From Clostridiales bacterium (GTDB lineage Bacteria; Bacillota; Clostridia; Saccharofermentanales; Saccharofermentanaceae), in the NCBI GenBank assembly GCA_017509245.1, contig JAFWQC010000105.1:1-45406 (forward strand): a DNA stretch of 45,406 nucleotides, written 5' to 3'. Position 1 is the first letter of the stretch. Each line of letters begins with the position of its first letter. The position numbers and the translations under genes were made by a program. The notes beneath the pieces were generated by a model. That model worked only from the letters and a program-made list of their open reading frames with translations. It did not search any database and was not told the DNA's origin. Of the stretch, positions 15,817-24,614 are shown one piece after another.

Positions 15817-18471
15817 ATGGCAAGAATTGATTCAATCAGCAAGGCGTTTGATCCGAATGAAGCTGAGGCAAGGCTTTACACAAAGTGGATGACAAACAAT
15901 TATTTCCAGCCGAAGGCAGGCAAGACAGGGAAGACATTCTCTATCGTGATGCCTCCGCCGAATATCACCGGTCAGCTCCACATGGGTCACGCTCTGGACA
16001 ACACACTGCAGGATACCCTCACAAGATATAAGAGAATGGCAGGCTACGAGACACTCTGGTTGCCGGGCACTGACCATGCGTCAATCGCTACAGAGGCCAG
16101 GATCGTTGCAACCATGCGTGAGGAAGGCCTTACAAAGGACGATCTCGGACGCGAGAAGTTCCTCGAGAGAGCCTGGGCATGGAAAGAGCAGTATGGCGGC
16201 AGGATCGTTGAACAGTTAAAGAAGATAGGTTCTTCCTGTGACTGGTCAAAGGAGCGCTTCACAATGGATGAAGGATGCTCTGAAGCAGTTAAGGAAGTAT
16301 TTGTTAAATACTATAAACAGGGTCTTATATACAGAGGTGAGAGGATCATCAACTGGTGTCCTCATTGCCTTACGTCAATCTCTAATGCCGAGGTTGATTA
16401 TGCCGATCAGGCAGGCCATTTCTGGCATTTAAGATATCCTTTTGAGGATGGTTCCGGCTATATCGATCTTGCAACCACAAGACCTGAGACACTTTTGGGC
16501 GATACAGCCGTTGCTGTTAACCCGAAGGACGAGCGTTATAAGGACGTCATCGGCAAGATGCTCATCCTGCCTCTTGTAGGCCGTAAGATCCCTGTTATCG
16601 CAGATGATTATGTTGATATTGAATTCGGTACAGGTGCCGTTAAGATCACACCTGCACATGACCCTAACGACTTCGAAGTCGGTCAGCGTCATGGTCTTGA
16701 GGTAATCACGGTTCTTACTGAAGATGCCAAGATCACTGAGGACTATCCGAAGTATGCCGGCATGGACAGATACGAAGCAAGAGAAGCTATCGTTAAGGAC
16801 CTTGAAGAGGGTGGATTCCTCACAGAGATCGAGGATTATTCCCACAACGTAGGTACATGCTACAGATGTGGTACAACTATTGAACCCCGTGTATCTCTCC
16901 AGTGGTTCGTTAAGATGGAAGAACTTGCAAAGCCTGCTATCGAGGCTGTTAGAAACGGTTCCATCAGATTCGTGCCTGAGAGATTTTCGAAGAACTACTT
17001 CAACTGGATGGAAGACATCAGAGACTGGTGTATCTCCAGACAGCTCTGGTGGGGCCACAGGATTCCTGCTTTCTATTGTGATGACTGCGGTGAGTTAGTC
17101 GTTACAAAAGAATCTTCATGCACATGCCCTAAGTGCGGCAAGGAGATGAGACAGGATCCTGATACTCTCGATACATGGTTCTCATCTGCGCTGTGGCCTT
17201 TCTCTACAATGGGATGGCCTGAGAAGACTGAGGATCTCGCTAAGTTCTATCCTACGGATACACTCGTAACAGGTTATGACATCATCACATTCTGGGTTTC
17301 CAGAATGATCGTTGCAGGTCTTGCACACATGGATGATGTTCCGTTCAGAGACGTTCTCATTCACGGTCTTGTAAGAGACTCACAGGGCAGAAAGATGAGT
17401 AAGTCTTTAGGCAACGGAATCGATCCTCTCGAAGTAATCGAGCAGAACGGCTGCGATGCTTTGAGATTTGCTCTCGTTACAGGTAATGCTCCGGGTAATG
17501 ACCAGAGATTCCAGGAAGATAAGATCTTAATGGGAAGAAACCTCTCCAATAAGATCTGGAATGCTATGAGATTCGTTGTCATGAATACTGATGACGATTT
17601 CACTCCTGATATGGTTGATGAATCCATCTTTACGACAGAAGACAAGTGGATCTTAACAGAGCTCCATGATCTTATCGCTGAAGCTACAGTTAACATTGAT
17701 AACTATGAGTTCGGCGTTGCTTTGAGCAAGATCGTTGATTTCCTCTGGGATAATTTCTGTGACTGGTACATTGAGATCACAAAGAGCAGACTTTATGACA
17801 AGGATTGCAAGACAAGAAATAACGCTATCTATCTTCTCAACTATGTTTTGAGCGAAGCAATGAAGCTCCTGCATCCTTTCATGCCTTTCATCACTGAGGA
17901 AGTTTATTCCAATCTCGTAGTAGCCGATAAGGCTGAATCGATAATGATCGCTGAATGGCCTGAGGCTTCTAATGTAATGTCCGGTGAGGAGGATGCGGAG
18001 ATGATGAATACCATGATCGACGCTATCCGCGGTATCCGTGCGGTACGTAAGAACATGGATGTTGCTCCTTCCCGCAAGGCACACATCATCGTTGTCACAT
18101 CATCTGACAAGATCGCCGATATGTTTACTCAGGGCGAGGCTTTCCTTGAAAGACTTGCTTCAGTAAGCAGCCTTGAGACAAGAAATTCAAAGGAGGGAAT
18201 TCCTTCTACAGCTGTTACGGCAGTATTCGGCGGCGGTGAGATCTATATTCCTCTGGAAGACCTTATCGATATAGCTAAGGAACTTGAGAGACTTGATAAG
18301 GAGAAGACCCGTCTTGACGGCGAGATCAAGAGAATCAACGGCAAGCTCTCCAATGAGGCATTTGTAAGCAAAGCTCCTGCCGCAGTAGTTGAGCAGGAAA
18401 GAGCAAAGCTTACCAAGTATGAAGAAATGTATGCAAATCTTTCGGATAGAATAGAGGTTTTGAGCAAATAA
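15817..18471 (+). CDS. valS: Valyl-tRNA synthetase
   Basis: Class I synthetase that charges tRNA-Val. HIGH is present as HMGH in PPPNITGQLHMGH, and KMSKS lies at residues 526-530. A CP1 editing domain (TTRPETLLGDTAVAVNP) and zinc-knuckle cysteines (CPHC, CYRCG, CDDCG and CPKCG) are visible. The C-terminal ~65 residues form the ValRS coiled-coil arm (IAKELERLDKEKTRLDGEIK). The 884-aa length is normal. No T-box leader is possible because only 21 bp separate it from the ROK gene. The SD before ATG 15817 is weak. Confidence 0.98.
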   Translation: MARIDSISKAFDPNEAEARLYTKWMTNNYFQPKAGKTGKTFSIVMPPPNITGQLHMGHALDNTLQDTLTRYKRMAGYETLWLPGTDHASIATEARIVATMREEGLTKDDLGREKFLERAWAWKEQYGGRIVEQLKKIGSSCDWSKERFTMDEGCSEAVKEVFVKYYKQGLIYRGERIINWCPHCLTSISNAEVDYADQAGHFWHLRYPFEDGSGYIDLATTRPETLLGDTAVAVNPKDERYKDVIGKMLILPLVGRKIPVIADDYVDIEFGTGAVKITPAHDPNDFEVGQRHGLEVITVLTEDAKITEDYPKYAGMDRYEAREAIVKDLEEGGFLTEIEDYSHNVGTCYRCGTTIEPRVSLQWFVKMEELAKPAIEAVRNGSIRFVPERFSKNYFNWMEDIRDWCISRQLWWGHRIPAFYCDDCGELVVTKESSCTCPKCGKEMRQDPDTLDTWFSSALWPFSTMGWPEKTEDLAKFYPTDTLVTGYDIITFWVSRMIVAGLAHMDDVPFRDVLIHGLVRDSQGRKMSKSLGNGIDPLEVIEQNGCDALRFALVTGNAPGNDQRFQEDKILMGRNLSNKIWNAMRFVVMNTDDDFTPDMVDESIFTTEDKWILTELHDLIAEATVNIDNYEFGVALSKIVDFLWDNFCDWYIEITKSRLYDKDCKTRNNAIYLLNYVLSEAMKLLHPFMPFITEEVYSNLVVADKAESIMIAEWPEASNVMSGEEDAEMMNTMIDAIRGIRAVRKNMDVAPSRKAHIIVVTSSDKIADMFTQGEAFLERLASVSSLETRNSKEGIPSTAVTAVFGGGEIYIPLEDLIDIAKELERLDKEKTRLDGEIKRINGKLSNEAFVSKAPAAVVEQERAKLTKYEEMYANLSDRIEVLSK

Positions 18472-18487
18472 TAAAGGAGGAGTTATT

Positions 18488-19270
18488 ATGTCTAATGAAC
18501 TCGAAAACCAGGAACTGATCGAGAAGCTTCCCAAGGAGGGTGTCCATTGTTATCCCGCAAGTCCTTCCAAGATCACACGCAACAGAGTACTGTCCGTTAT
18601 ATTTTTTGTGACAGGTATTTTCCTTGCCCTTTGTGGTCTTTTCAATGTTGAAGACAATATCATCAAGCTCGGATTGCTTGTTGTCGGATGCTTCAGTGCA
18701 ATCATAAGTCTTCTTGTATTTGCACAGTCATTCCTCATTGCAAAGTACCGCGTTGCTGTTGACTATAACGAGAAGAATGTTGTCTTGAGATACCGTTACA
18801 GCAAGATCGCCATCCCGTTCGAGAATTTCGACGGAAGAGACGGTACACCTGATCAGGCAGAAGCTCTTATCGACAAGAATTTCAAGAAGGATGCAACATA
18901 TTATCTTGTTCTTGACGATGTATTTGAAGATGCATGTTATCAGACATCTTCTTCAGACCTTGAGTCTGTTGATGATTTCAAACAGCTCAGAGACGAGTGC
19001 TTTGCTATCGCTGAAGCTTATGGCGCACGCAACAGCAAGGACAAGGTCAAGTTCTACTATGAGAAGGACGAAGAAGACAAGGGTTCAACAGATCTTGACG
19101 CTCTCATCGAAGAGACCAGAGCAGAGAAGAAGGCTGACGAGGCTGCAGAAGCTGCTAAGCGTGCTGAAGAGCAGGCCGCAAGAGAAGCCGAAGAAGCTGC
19201 TAAGGATGCTGAAGAGACTGTTGAAGAAGCCGTTGAAGAAGCTGCTGACGAAGCAAAGTCTGAAGAGTAA
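18488..19270 (+). CDS. Membrane protein with Ala/Glu/Lys-rich C-terminal tail, 260 aa
   Basis: Two hydrophobic segments lie near residues 32-54 and 58-84, preceded by a short cytosolic N-terminus. A central soluble domain follows (YRVAVDYNEKNVVLRYRYSKIAIPFENF), reminiscent of YcxB/PH-like membrane-associated domains, though that is only a resemblance. The last ~60 residues are a low-complexity charged helix rich in EAA, EEA and AKR repeats, probably a coiled coil. SD AAAGGAGG precedes ATG 18488, 17 bp after valS, so the two are likely co-transcribed and end at the terminator at 19294. Function unknown. Confidence 0.8.
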   Translation: MSNELENQELIEKLPKEGVHCYPASPSKITRNRVLSVIFFVTGIFLALCGLFNVEDNIIKLGLLVVGCFSAIISLLVFAQSFLIAKYRVAVDYNEKNVVLRYRYSKIAIPFENFDGRDGTPDQAEALIDKNFKKDATYYLVLDDVFEDACYQTSSSDLESVDDFKQLRDECFAIAEAYGARNSKDKVKFYYEKDEEDKGSTDLDALIEETRAEKKADEAAEAAKRAEEQAAREAEEAAKDAEETVEEAVEEAADEAKSEE

Positions 19271-19293
19271 TAATTTAAACAATCTGATTAATA

Positions 19294-19324
19294 GGCGGTG
19301 TCTCAAAAAGACATCGCCTTTTTT
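19294..19324 (+). terminator. Rho-independent terminator after the membrane-protein gene
   Basis: GGCGGTGTCT (19294-19303) pairs with AGACATCGCC (19309-19318), one G-U pair, five-base loop, followed by six T. Confidence 0.9.
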
Positions 19325-19358
19325 GCTGCATGTCATGAGGAACGTCCGCTCCCATTTG

Positions 19359-19480
19359 ATGTTCAACTCATTGTCCAACTTTTCAGCCCCGAAATGTTGG
19401 ACTTGACTTGGATTTTGCCAAAAACCAACATTTTGTCCAAGTTTTTTACCCTTAAATGTTGGACGCGGAGTTGTACACTG
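19359..19480 (+). repeat. Hairpin-rich repeat unit A (122 bp)
   Basis: First of two diverged copies offset by exactly 177 bp. It starts ATGTTCAACTC and ends GTTGTACACTG. Inside are three hairpins: GTCCAACTTTTC/GAAATGTTGGAC (19373-19402), TTGG-TTTT/AAAA-CCAA (about 19410-19428), and GTCCAA/TTGGAC (19435-19464). Hairpins one and three share an 18-base core (19379-19396 and 19441-19458) spaced 62 bp. Every arm carries CAAC or its complement GTTG. No coding function is credible. Confidence 0.75.
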
Positions 19481-19535
19481 CCGACCGGCAATGTTGAGTG
19501 CACGCGAAAAAGCCGACCGCCACAACAGTTTTCCT

Positions 19536-19657
19536 ATGCTCGACTCGATGCTCGACTTTTTAGCCTCGAAAAGTCAGCCGGAAACTCGGTTTTTGCTAAA
19601 ACCGACTTTTTGCTCGACTTTTTAACCTTAAAAAGTCGGACGTGAAGTCGAGCATTG
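19536..19657 (+). repeat. Hairpin-rich repeat unit B (122 bp)
   Basis: Second copy of the unit at 19359. It starts ATGCTCGACTC and ends GTCGAGCATTG. Hairpins: GACTTTT/AAAAGTC (19554-19575), a perfect TCGGTTTT/AAAACCGA (19586-19605), and a perfect GACTTTTTAA/TTAAAAAGTC (19616-19637), with an outer GCTCGACTT/AAGTCGAGC pairing (19612-19620 with 19645-19653). The shared cores are again 62 bp apart (19556 and 19618). The arms carry CGAC/GTCG where unit A has CAAC/GTTG. A further GTCGAGCATCGAAGC lies at 19692. Confidence 0.75.
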
Positions 19658-19763
19658 AAAAAGGCATCATTCGAAAGAACCCCTAACCGTAGTCGAGCAT
19701 CGAAGCAGGCACCATCAAAAAGTGCTTCCGCACCGTGCCCCGAAATCCGCCTCCCTCCCAAGA

Positions 19764-19792
19764 CAAAAAGAGCTGCCTCATTTTGAGACAGC
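19764..19792 (-). terminator. Rho-independent terminator of the minus-strand operon
   Basis: On the minus strand GCTGTCTCA pairs with TGAGGCAGC around a three-base loop, followed by TCTTTTTG. It closes the response regulator-kinase-pseudouridine synthase operon. Confidence 0.85.
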
Positions 19793-19803
19793 CCCATTAT
19801 TTG

Positions 19804-20517
19804 TTATGAGATATCTTTTAATAATTCTTTCTTTTCTTCAGGTGTCAGATAGCGCCATTTGCCGGTATCGAGATCTCCTAATGTGATATTCATGAACCTT
19901 ATGCGCTTAAGCCTTGTGACCTTATAGCCAAGGTATTCGCACATTCGTCTTATCTGGCGGTTAAGTCCCTGGTGAAGGATTATCTTAAATGTTTTATCAC
20001 CTGCGGGTTTGAGTTTGCAGGGAAGTGTAAGTTGTCCTAAAACAGGAACGCCTGATTCCATAGATCTGATGAAATCCTTATCATAAGGACGGTTTACGGT
20101 TACGAGGTATTCTTTCTCGTGTCCGTTCTCAGCGCGAAGCAGCTTATTAACGATCGAACCGTCATTTGTAAGAAGTATCAGTCCGGATGAGTTCTTATCA
20201 AGACGGCCGACAGGGAAGATGCGCTCGCTGTAACCGATGTAATCGATGATGTTTGAAGGATCTCTCTTATCTGTCGTACAGGTAACGCCCAGAGGCTTGT
20301 TAAAAGCGATGTAGACCATTGAATCGTCAGGAGTGATCTTCTGTCCTGAGACTTCGACTACATCACCCGGAATTACTTTTGTGCCTTGTACAGCAGCAAT
20401 TCCGTTGATCGTGACTTTGCCCTGTTCAATGAGCGTATCGGCCTCGCGCCTGGAGCAAAGACCTGATGAAGCGATATATTTGTTGAGCCTTATGCCTTCG
20501 GAATCAGTCCCAGACAT
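19804..20517 (-). CDS. RsuA/RluB/RluF-family pseudouridine synthase
   Basis: Isomerises a uridine in rRNA (or tRNA, for RluF relatives) to pseudouridine. An N-terminal S4 RNA-binding domain (RLNKYIASSGLCSRREADTL, residues ~10-60) precedes the catalytic domain with GRLDKNSSGL, where Asp107 is the nucleophile. The C-terminal GLNRQIRRM segment is typical. The 237-aa length fits the family, but the exact target (rsuA, rluB, rluE or rluF type) cannot be decided by eye. Its ATG overlaps the 3' end of the histidine kinase gene by 14 bp, so it is translationally coupled to the two-component system. Confidence 0.92.
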   Translation of the reverse strand: MSGTDSEGIRLNKYIASSGLCSRREADTLIEQGKVTINGIAAVQGTKVIPGDVVEVSGQKITPDDSMVYIAFNKPLGVTCTTDKRDPSNIIDYIGYSERIFPVGRLDKNSSGLILLTNDGSIVNKLLRAENGHEKEYLVTVNRPYDKDFIRSMESGVPVLGQLTLPCKLKPAGDKTFKIILHQGLNRQIRRMCEYLGYKVTRLKRIRFMNITLGDLDTGKWRYLTPEEKKELLKDIS

Positions 20518-22315
20518 CAGGAACCTCAGCTTTGGTCAACGTGAATGTGAATGTTGAACCTTCCTCGTATTTGCTGTTTACTGTGATGGTCTCGCCCATG
20601 TATGACAGAAGCTCTTTTGCGATTGAAAGACCAAGACCGGAGCCTTTCTTTCCGCGCGCACGGTCTGCCTTGAAGAATCTGTCGAAGATATGTCCGATAT
20701 CGTATTCGTGAATGCCTTGACCGGTATCTTCCACAGAGACATACACCTTTTTCTCGGCTTCGATGTAATCGGTCGAAATGGTTATGGTCTTACCCGCGGG
20801 CGTATATTTTTTCGCGTTATCCAAAAGAATGACAAGGACCTGCTCAACACGGTCGGGGTTACCGTTTACTGTGGGCAGTTCGCCGTAATTATTCTGGACG
20901 GAGAACTTGATCCCGGCTTCCTTCATGATGGGCTTGAACCTGATCTCGATATTCGCAATGAGGTTATTGAGATTGAACGGGAACATCTTGAACGCAAGGG
21001 TCCTCGACTGAAGCTTTGAGAGCTCTAACATGTCGTCGATGAGTCTTGAGAGTCTCATTGTCTCGTTCAAAATGATCTTATAGTAACGCTGACGGTCGTT
21101 TTCCTTTTTGACCATGCCGTCAGCAAGAGGCTCGATAAGACCTCTCAAGGTCTGGAGCGGTGTTCGAAGTTCGTGTGAGATATTGGCAACGTAATCCTGA
21201 CGGAAACGCTCATTCTTCTGTTCCTCAAAGATATCACGGAAGAAGCCCGTGGCGCCGATTACGGTCGTGTTGTTGCTCGAATCGTATTTAGGGATTATCG
21301 TGCACTGGTAAGCATAGTCACGGTTATCGATCCTTCTTGTTTTTGTCTCGCCTGTGGCTATGCATTCCTCAAAGTCAACCCAGACTTCATCGAACGGGAT
21401 GAGCTGAAGTCGTTCCGTAAACATGTTGTTCTTGTCGGCACGCTCGAAAAGATTATGGATGGCTTTATTAGTGGTAACAGGAACGGAATGGTTATCGACA
21501 ACGACGATACCGTCCGAAATAACATCGAAGATATCCTGCAGCTGGTTACGCTCTGCAGTAAGGTCATTGATGGATTTGGAGAGCCTGTCTGCCAGGAAGT
21601 TAAATGACTGACCGAGCTCACCGATCTCGCCCTTATGGGATTCATCAGCCCTTACGTCGAAGTTGCCTTTACCGTATTCCATCGCGACTTCATTGATCTT
21701 CTGCAGCGGGAGCACCATGCGGCTTACGAATGCATAAGCAGGAACGAGCATGGCCGCTGCTGCCATGAGTGTCGACAAAAGAAGGATATTGAGGTACTTG
21801 ACGATAAGACTGTCGTAACTGTTAAGGTATGACAAAGAATAGAGATAGTAAGGATTTCCGTTGATCATGAGAGGGAATCTTGAGATTATGATCATCTCAT
21901 CTACGTCGATCTTCAACGGGTCTGCAATGTAATAGCCGAGGCCGTTTAAACTGTCAAACGATAACTGGTTGAGATTAGGAACAAGATTATGGGTATCCCT
22001 TACGCTCAGGCTCCTGTTCTCGATGGCGGTGTAATTGACCGGTGTGCCGTCCGTGCTGACAAGATAATAGTCATGACCTGACGCATAACTTGAATCAAAG
22101 AAGAAATATCTGAAATCCGAGCTCTCGAAATACTCCGGATGTGTGGTCAGGATCTCCATGTAACGGGTATCCTGCTTAAGAGCATTGTTGATCTCGATCT
22201 CCATCGTCTTGCTGTTTCCGGCAACAACAAAGGCAATTGTCGCAAGTATGGCCGAAGCCAGGAGTGACAATACGACAAGAGTCATTGTTCGCTTAAGAAG
22301 CGTGCTTTGAAACAT
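20504..22315 (-). CDS. Membrane sensor histidine kinase (HAMP-PAS-HisKA-HATPase)
   Basis: 603 aa. Transmembrane segment 1 spans about residues 9-31, an extracellular sensor domain ~32-183, segment 2 ~184-207, HAMP ~208-262, PAS ~268-375, then HisKA with the phospho-acceptor His391 in NISHELRTP, and an ATPase domain with DNAKKYTPAG (N box), DTGQGI and GSGLGLSI (G boxes). The layout matches PhoR/VicK/ResE-type kinases. The signal is unknown: the extracellular domain is tyrosine- and serine-rich with no recognised motif. The start directly abuts the stop of the response regulator gene, its obvious partner. Confidence 0.95.
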   Translation of the reverse strand: MFQSTLLKRTMTLVVLSLLASAILATIAFVVAGNSKTMEIEINNALKQDTRYMEILTTHPEYFESSDFRYFFFDSSYASGHDYYLVSTDGTPVNYTAIENRSLSVRDTHNLVPNLNQLSFDSLNGLGYYIADPLKIDVDEMIIISRFPLMINGNPYYLYSLSYLNSYDSLIVKYLNILLLSTLMAAAAMLVPAYAFVSRMVLPLQKINEVAMEYGKGNFDVRADESHKGEIGELGQSFNFLADRLSKSINDLTAERNQLQDIFDVISDGIVVVDNHSVPVTTNKAIHNLFERADKNNMFTERLQLIPFDEVWVDFEECIATGETKTRRIDNRDYAYQCTIIPKYDSSNNTTVIGATGFFRDIFEEQKNERFRQDYVANISHELRTPLQTLRGLIEPLADGMVKKENDRQRYYKIILNETMRLSRLIDDMLELSKLQSRTLAFKMFPFNLNNLIANIEIRFKPIMKEAGIKFSVQNNYGELPTVNGNPDRVEQVLVILLDNAKKYTPAGKTITISTDYIEAEKKVYVSVEDTGQGIHEYDIGHIFDRFFKADRARGKKGSGLGLSIAKELLSYMGETITVNSKYEEGSTFTFTLTKAEVPDVWD

Positions 22316-23002
22316 TTACGAGACCTCGAATTTGTAACCGATACCGTATATGGTCTGGATCGACCAGGGCGCATTCTCGTATGTGATCTTCTGTCTGATC
22401 CTCTTTATGTGGGTATCAACAGTTCTGGAATCACCGTTATAATCGACGCCCCAGACGGATTCTAATATCTGGTCGCGCCCGAAAACCTGTCCCGGATGTG
22501 AAGCTAGGAGATAAAGGATCTCAACTTCCTTGGGAGTGCAGGGAATGCTCTCGCCGTTGGATTTGACGGAATAGTTATTGAGGTTGATCTCAAGACCGTC
22601 AAATGAAAGCATTGAAGATTGCTTGGGAGTCTCGCCGAAACGGCGGAGAACGGCCTTAACTCTTGCAATAACCTCACGGGGGGAGAATGGTTTTACGATA
22701 TAGTCATCGGCTCCGAGCTCAAGACCTACGATCTTGTCTATCTCTTCGCCTTTTGCGGTAAGCATGATAATAGGGGTGGCCATAGTCTTTCTGAGTTCAC
22801 GGCAAACATCAAGGCCGCTCATCTCAGGCATCATGACATCAAGGAGGATGAGATCAGGTTTTGTGGTCTGTGCCATCTCAAGCGACTCTCTGCCGTCATA
22901 AGCGTCAGTATGAGTGAAATTGTCATTATCAAGATATAATCCTAATGACTCGTGTACTACGGGATCATCATCGCAGATTAAGATATTAGGTGCACCGGAC
23001 AT
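22316..23002 (-). CDS. OmpR/PhoB-family response regulator
   Basis: 228 aa. The receiver domain has the acidic pair at Asp11-Asp12, phosphorylation site Asp55 in LILLDVMMP, and the GADDYIVKPF motif. The C-terminal winged-helix DNA-binding domain includes ILYLLASHPGQVFGRDQIL and TVDTHIKRIRQKI. First gene of the operon with the kinase and pseudouridine synthase. A GGGGG SD lies 8 bases before the ATG, and a promoter lies 23031-23060. The target genes are unknown; the divergent lipoprotein gene starting 157 bp away is a natural candidate. Confidence 0.96.
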   Translation of the reverse strand: MSGAPNILICDDDPVVHESLGLYLDNDNFTHTDAYDGRESLEMAQTTKPDLILLDVMMPEMSGLDVCRELRKTMATPIIMLTAKGEEIDKIVGLELGADDYIVKPFSPREVIARVKAVLRRFGETPKQSSMLSFDGLEINLNNYSVKSNGESIPCTPKEVEILYLLASHPGQVFGRDQILESVWGVDYNGDSRTVDTHIKRIRQKITYENAPWSIQTIYGIGYKFEVS

Positions 23003-23030
23003 AATATGAACCCCCTGATTTATAGTGTTA

Positions 23031-23060
23031 ATTATATTATTCTTTTTGAATAAATAGCAA
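23031..23060 (-). promoter_or_regulatory. Promoter of the response regulator operon
   Basis: On the minus strand TTGCTA (23060-23055), 18 bp spacer, perfect TATAAT (23036-23031). The start codon is 28 bp downstream. Confidence 0.6.
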
Positions 23061-23096
23061 TCGTAATTGCAAAATCAAAAGAAATTATCAAATTTG

Positions 23097-23125
23097 TTGT
23101 GTTTTGACCGGATTAATAATAGAAT
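23097..23125 (+). promoter_or_regulatory. Possible promoter of the first lipoprotein gene
   Basis: TTGTGT at 23097-23102, 17 bp spacer, TAGAAT at 23120-23125. Both hexamers are imperfect; it is the best candidate in the divergent intergenic region. Confidence 0.35.
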
Positions 23126-23158
23126 TGAATCACTATGAAATAAGGGAGGGAAGCTTTG

Positions 23159-24514
23159 ATGATCATACATTCATTAAAGAAATTTACTGCAGTAGTTCTG
23201 ACAGGTTCTGTCATCTTCGGACTTGCCGGATGCCTTAATTTCGGCGGAAACAAAGCAGTTATCGAGGCTGCAGACGAATTGGCAAGCCAAATTGCAGATG
23301 CCGATGCGTCAAAGCTCATTAAGAATTCAACACTTGATAAGAAGAGCAAGGAGGCTCAGTCTCTTACCGAGCTTCTTTCTGCCGATTTCAAGTCTGATGA
23401 CGAGTTGGCTTTCTATAAGGCTGTTGAGGCAACTATTGAATATGAGATCGATGAGAAATCATGTTCTGTAAGCAAAGGCGAAGCTTCTGTAGACATCGTC
23501 TTTACGATCGCTGACTATGAAAGCGTTCTTAAGGAAGAGTTCACGAAGATCGATGAGCTTACTTCAGCCATAAAGAAGGCTGATACCAAGGAGATCACCT
23601 TCACGGCTGAGTTCGTAAAGGAAGATAAGGAATGGGTTGCTGATAACGTCGGAAGCAAGAAGTTCCTTAAGATCTACGATTACAGAAATGCCGAGATCAA
23701 GCTTGCGCTTACGGCTGACATGATCGCAGGCTTTATCGACAGGAATTTCAGCGAATTCTGGCTTACGAGCAATGACATGTATACCGATACTGATTTCATT
23801 GAGTATGATTATTACTTTGATTCAGCCGTTTACGATTATGAGGACCGCGGCGTATACCTCAGCTATGAGCTTCAAAAGGATAATGTGACGCTTTATTCAG
23901 GCGGATCTTTCCTCTTCGGTTCATCGACCAATTTCTCATGCCGTGTTGATTCCTCAATGGCAGGATACGGTTACGGTGAATATTTTGAGAGCGGCAAATA
24001 TAAGCTCATTCTCAAGATGCCTGACGGAACAGAAATTGATTCTGAAACTGTTGAAGTGGAGAAGAACGAAGTCGTTCTTCCTACCGGCAATCCGAGTGGC
24101 GGCGGAGCTACATTAAGCGGTGAAGGTGATTATTTCGATTTTTATGATCCGAACTTTAAGAATTATGTAATCAGTGCCGAGTGGTTCGATTATGACGGCT
24201 GTATGACCAATGATTACACCTATACAACGGATGTTAAGACTATCGCTTTCTCTATCCAGGTAACTTCTGACTACAAGGAGCCTCTGCTGTACAGTTTCAG
24301 TTATGCTACTGAGACATCACAGGATGCTATTAGAGAAGCGCTCGACAATCCGATCTATACAGAGACTGTATTACCCAAGGAGTACACAAACGGATACTTC
24401 TACGATATCGATTATGCAGTCAATGGGGATGCAAAGCCTGGTTATTACATGCTTGTTATCTCTGCTGCAGGTACCGACTCTTACATCATGTATGGTTACT
24501 GCTACGTTTCATAA
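23159..24514 (+). CDS. Lipoprotein, unknown family (paralogue of the next gene)
   Basis: 451 aa from ATG 23159, with SD GGGAGGG; a TTG directly before the ATG adds one residue in the longest frame. The signal peptide ends in GLAGC. The mature protein has three parts: a helical region (~30-150) of the DUF5105/DUF4878 lipoprotein kind, a central beta region with VYLSYELQ and FESGKYKLIL, and, after a Gly/Ser linker (NPSGGGATLSGEG), a C-terminal beta module with SAEWFDYDGCM. The last module recurs in the next gene (SGWWDYDG). It is likely anchored on the outer face of the membrane. It diverges from the two-component operon. Function unknown. Confidence 0.8.
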   Translation: MIIHSLKKFTAVVLTGSVIFGLAGCLNFGGNKAVIEAADELASQIADADASKLIKNSTLDKKSKEAQSLTELLSADFKSDDELAFYKAVEATIEYEIDEKSCSVSKGEASVDIVFTIADYESVLKEEFTKIDELTSAIKKADTKEITFTAEFVKEDKEWVADNVGSKKFLKIYDYRNAEIKLALTADMIAGFIDRNFSEFWLTSNDMYTDTDFIEYDYYFDSAVYDYEDRGVYLSYELQKDNVTLYSGGSFLFGSSTNFSCRVDSSMAGYGYGEYFESGKYKLILKMPDGTEIDSETVEVEKNEVVLPTGNPSGGGATLSGEGDYFDFYDPNFKNYVISAEWFDYDGCMTNDYTYTTDVKTIAFSIQVTSDYKEPLLYSFSYATETSQDAIREALDNPIYTETVLPKEYTNGYFYDIDYAVNGDAKPGYYMLVISAAGTDSYIMYGYCYVS

Positions 24515-24543
24515 GAATCTGCCTAATTGATTCCGGCAAGTTT

Positions 24544-24552
24544 TGATATAAT
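24544..24552 (+). promoter_or_regulatory. Extended -10 promoter of the second lipoprotein gene
   Basis: TGATATAAT at 24544-24552 is a perfect extended -10. No good -35 is seen at the expected distance. The predicted transcript would start about 24559, just before the hairpin at 24566. Confidence 0.5.
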
Positions 24553-24565
24553 ATGCAAAAATACG

Positions 24566-24590
24566 GTGGCGCCTTCTAGCAAGGCGCCAC
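24566..24590 (+). promoter_or_regulatory. Perfect 10-bp hairpin in the leader of the second lipoprotein gene
   Basis: GTGGCGCCTT pairs perfectly with AAGGCGCCAC around a five-base loop. No T-run follows on the plus strand (TTAAATG), so it is a poor terminator for the upstream gene. It sits between a likely transcription start and the SD at 24599. Confidence 0.6.
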
Positions 24591-24614
24591 TTAAATGTAG
24601 GAAAAGGTATTTTG

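Noticed and set aside
19359..19657. Insertion sequence or MITE ends
   Set aside because: No transposase, no target-site duplication seen, and the two units are in direct orientation with compensatory differences.
19085..19797. Minus-strand open frames of 146 and 87 codons across the repeat interval
   Set aside because: They run through the hairpin units and a terminator, have biased composition and no start signal; the open frames are a by-product of the repeat.
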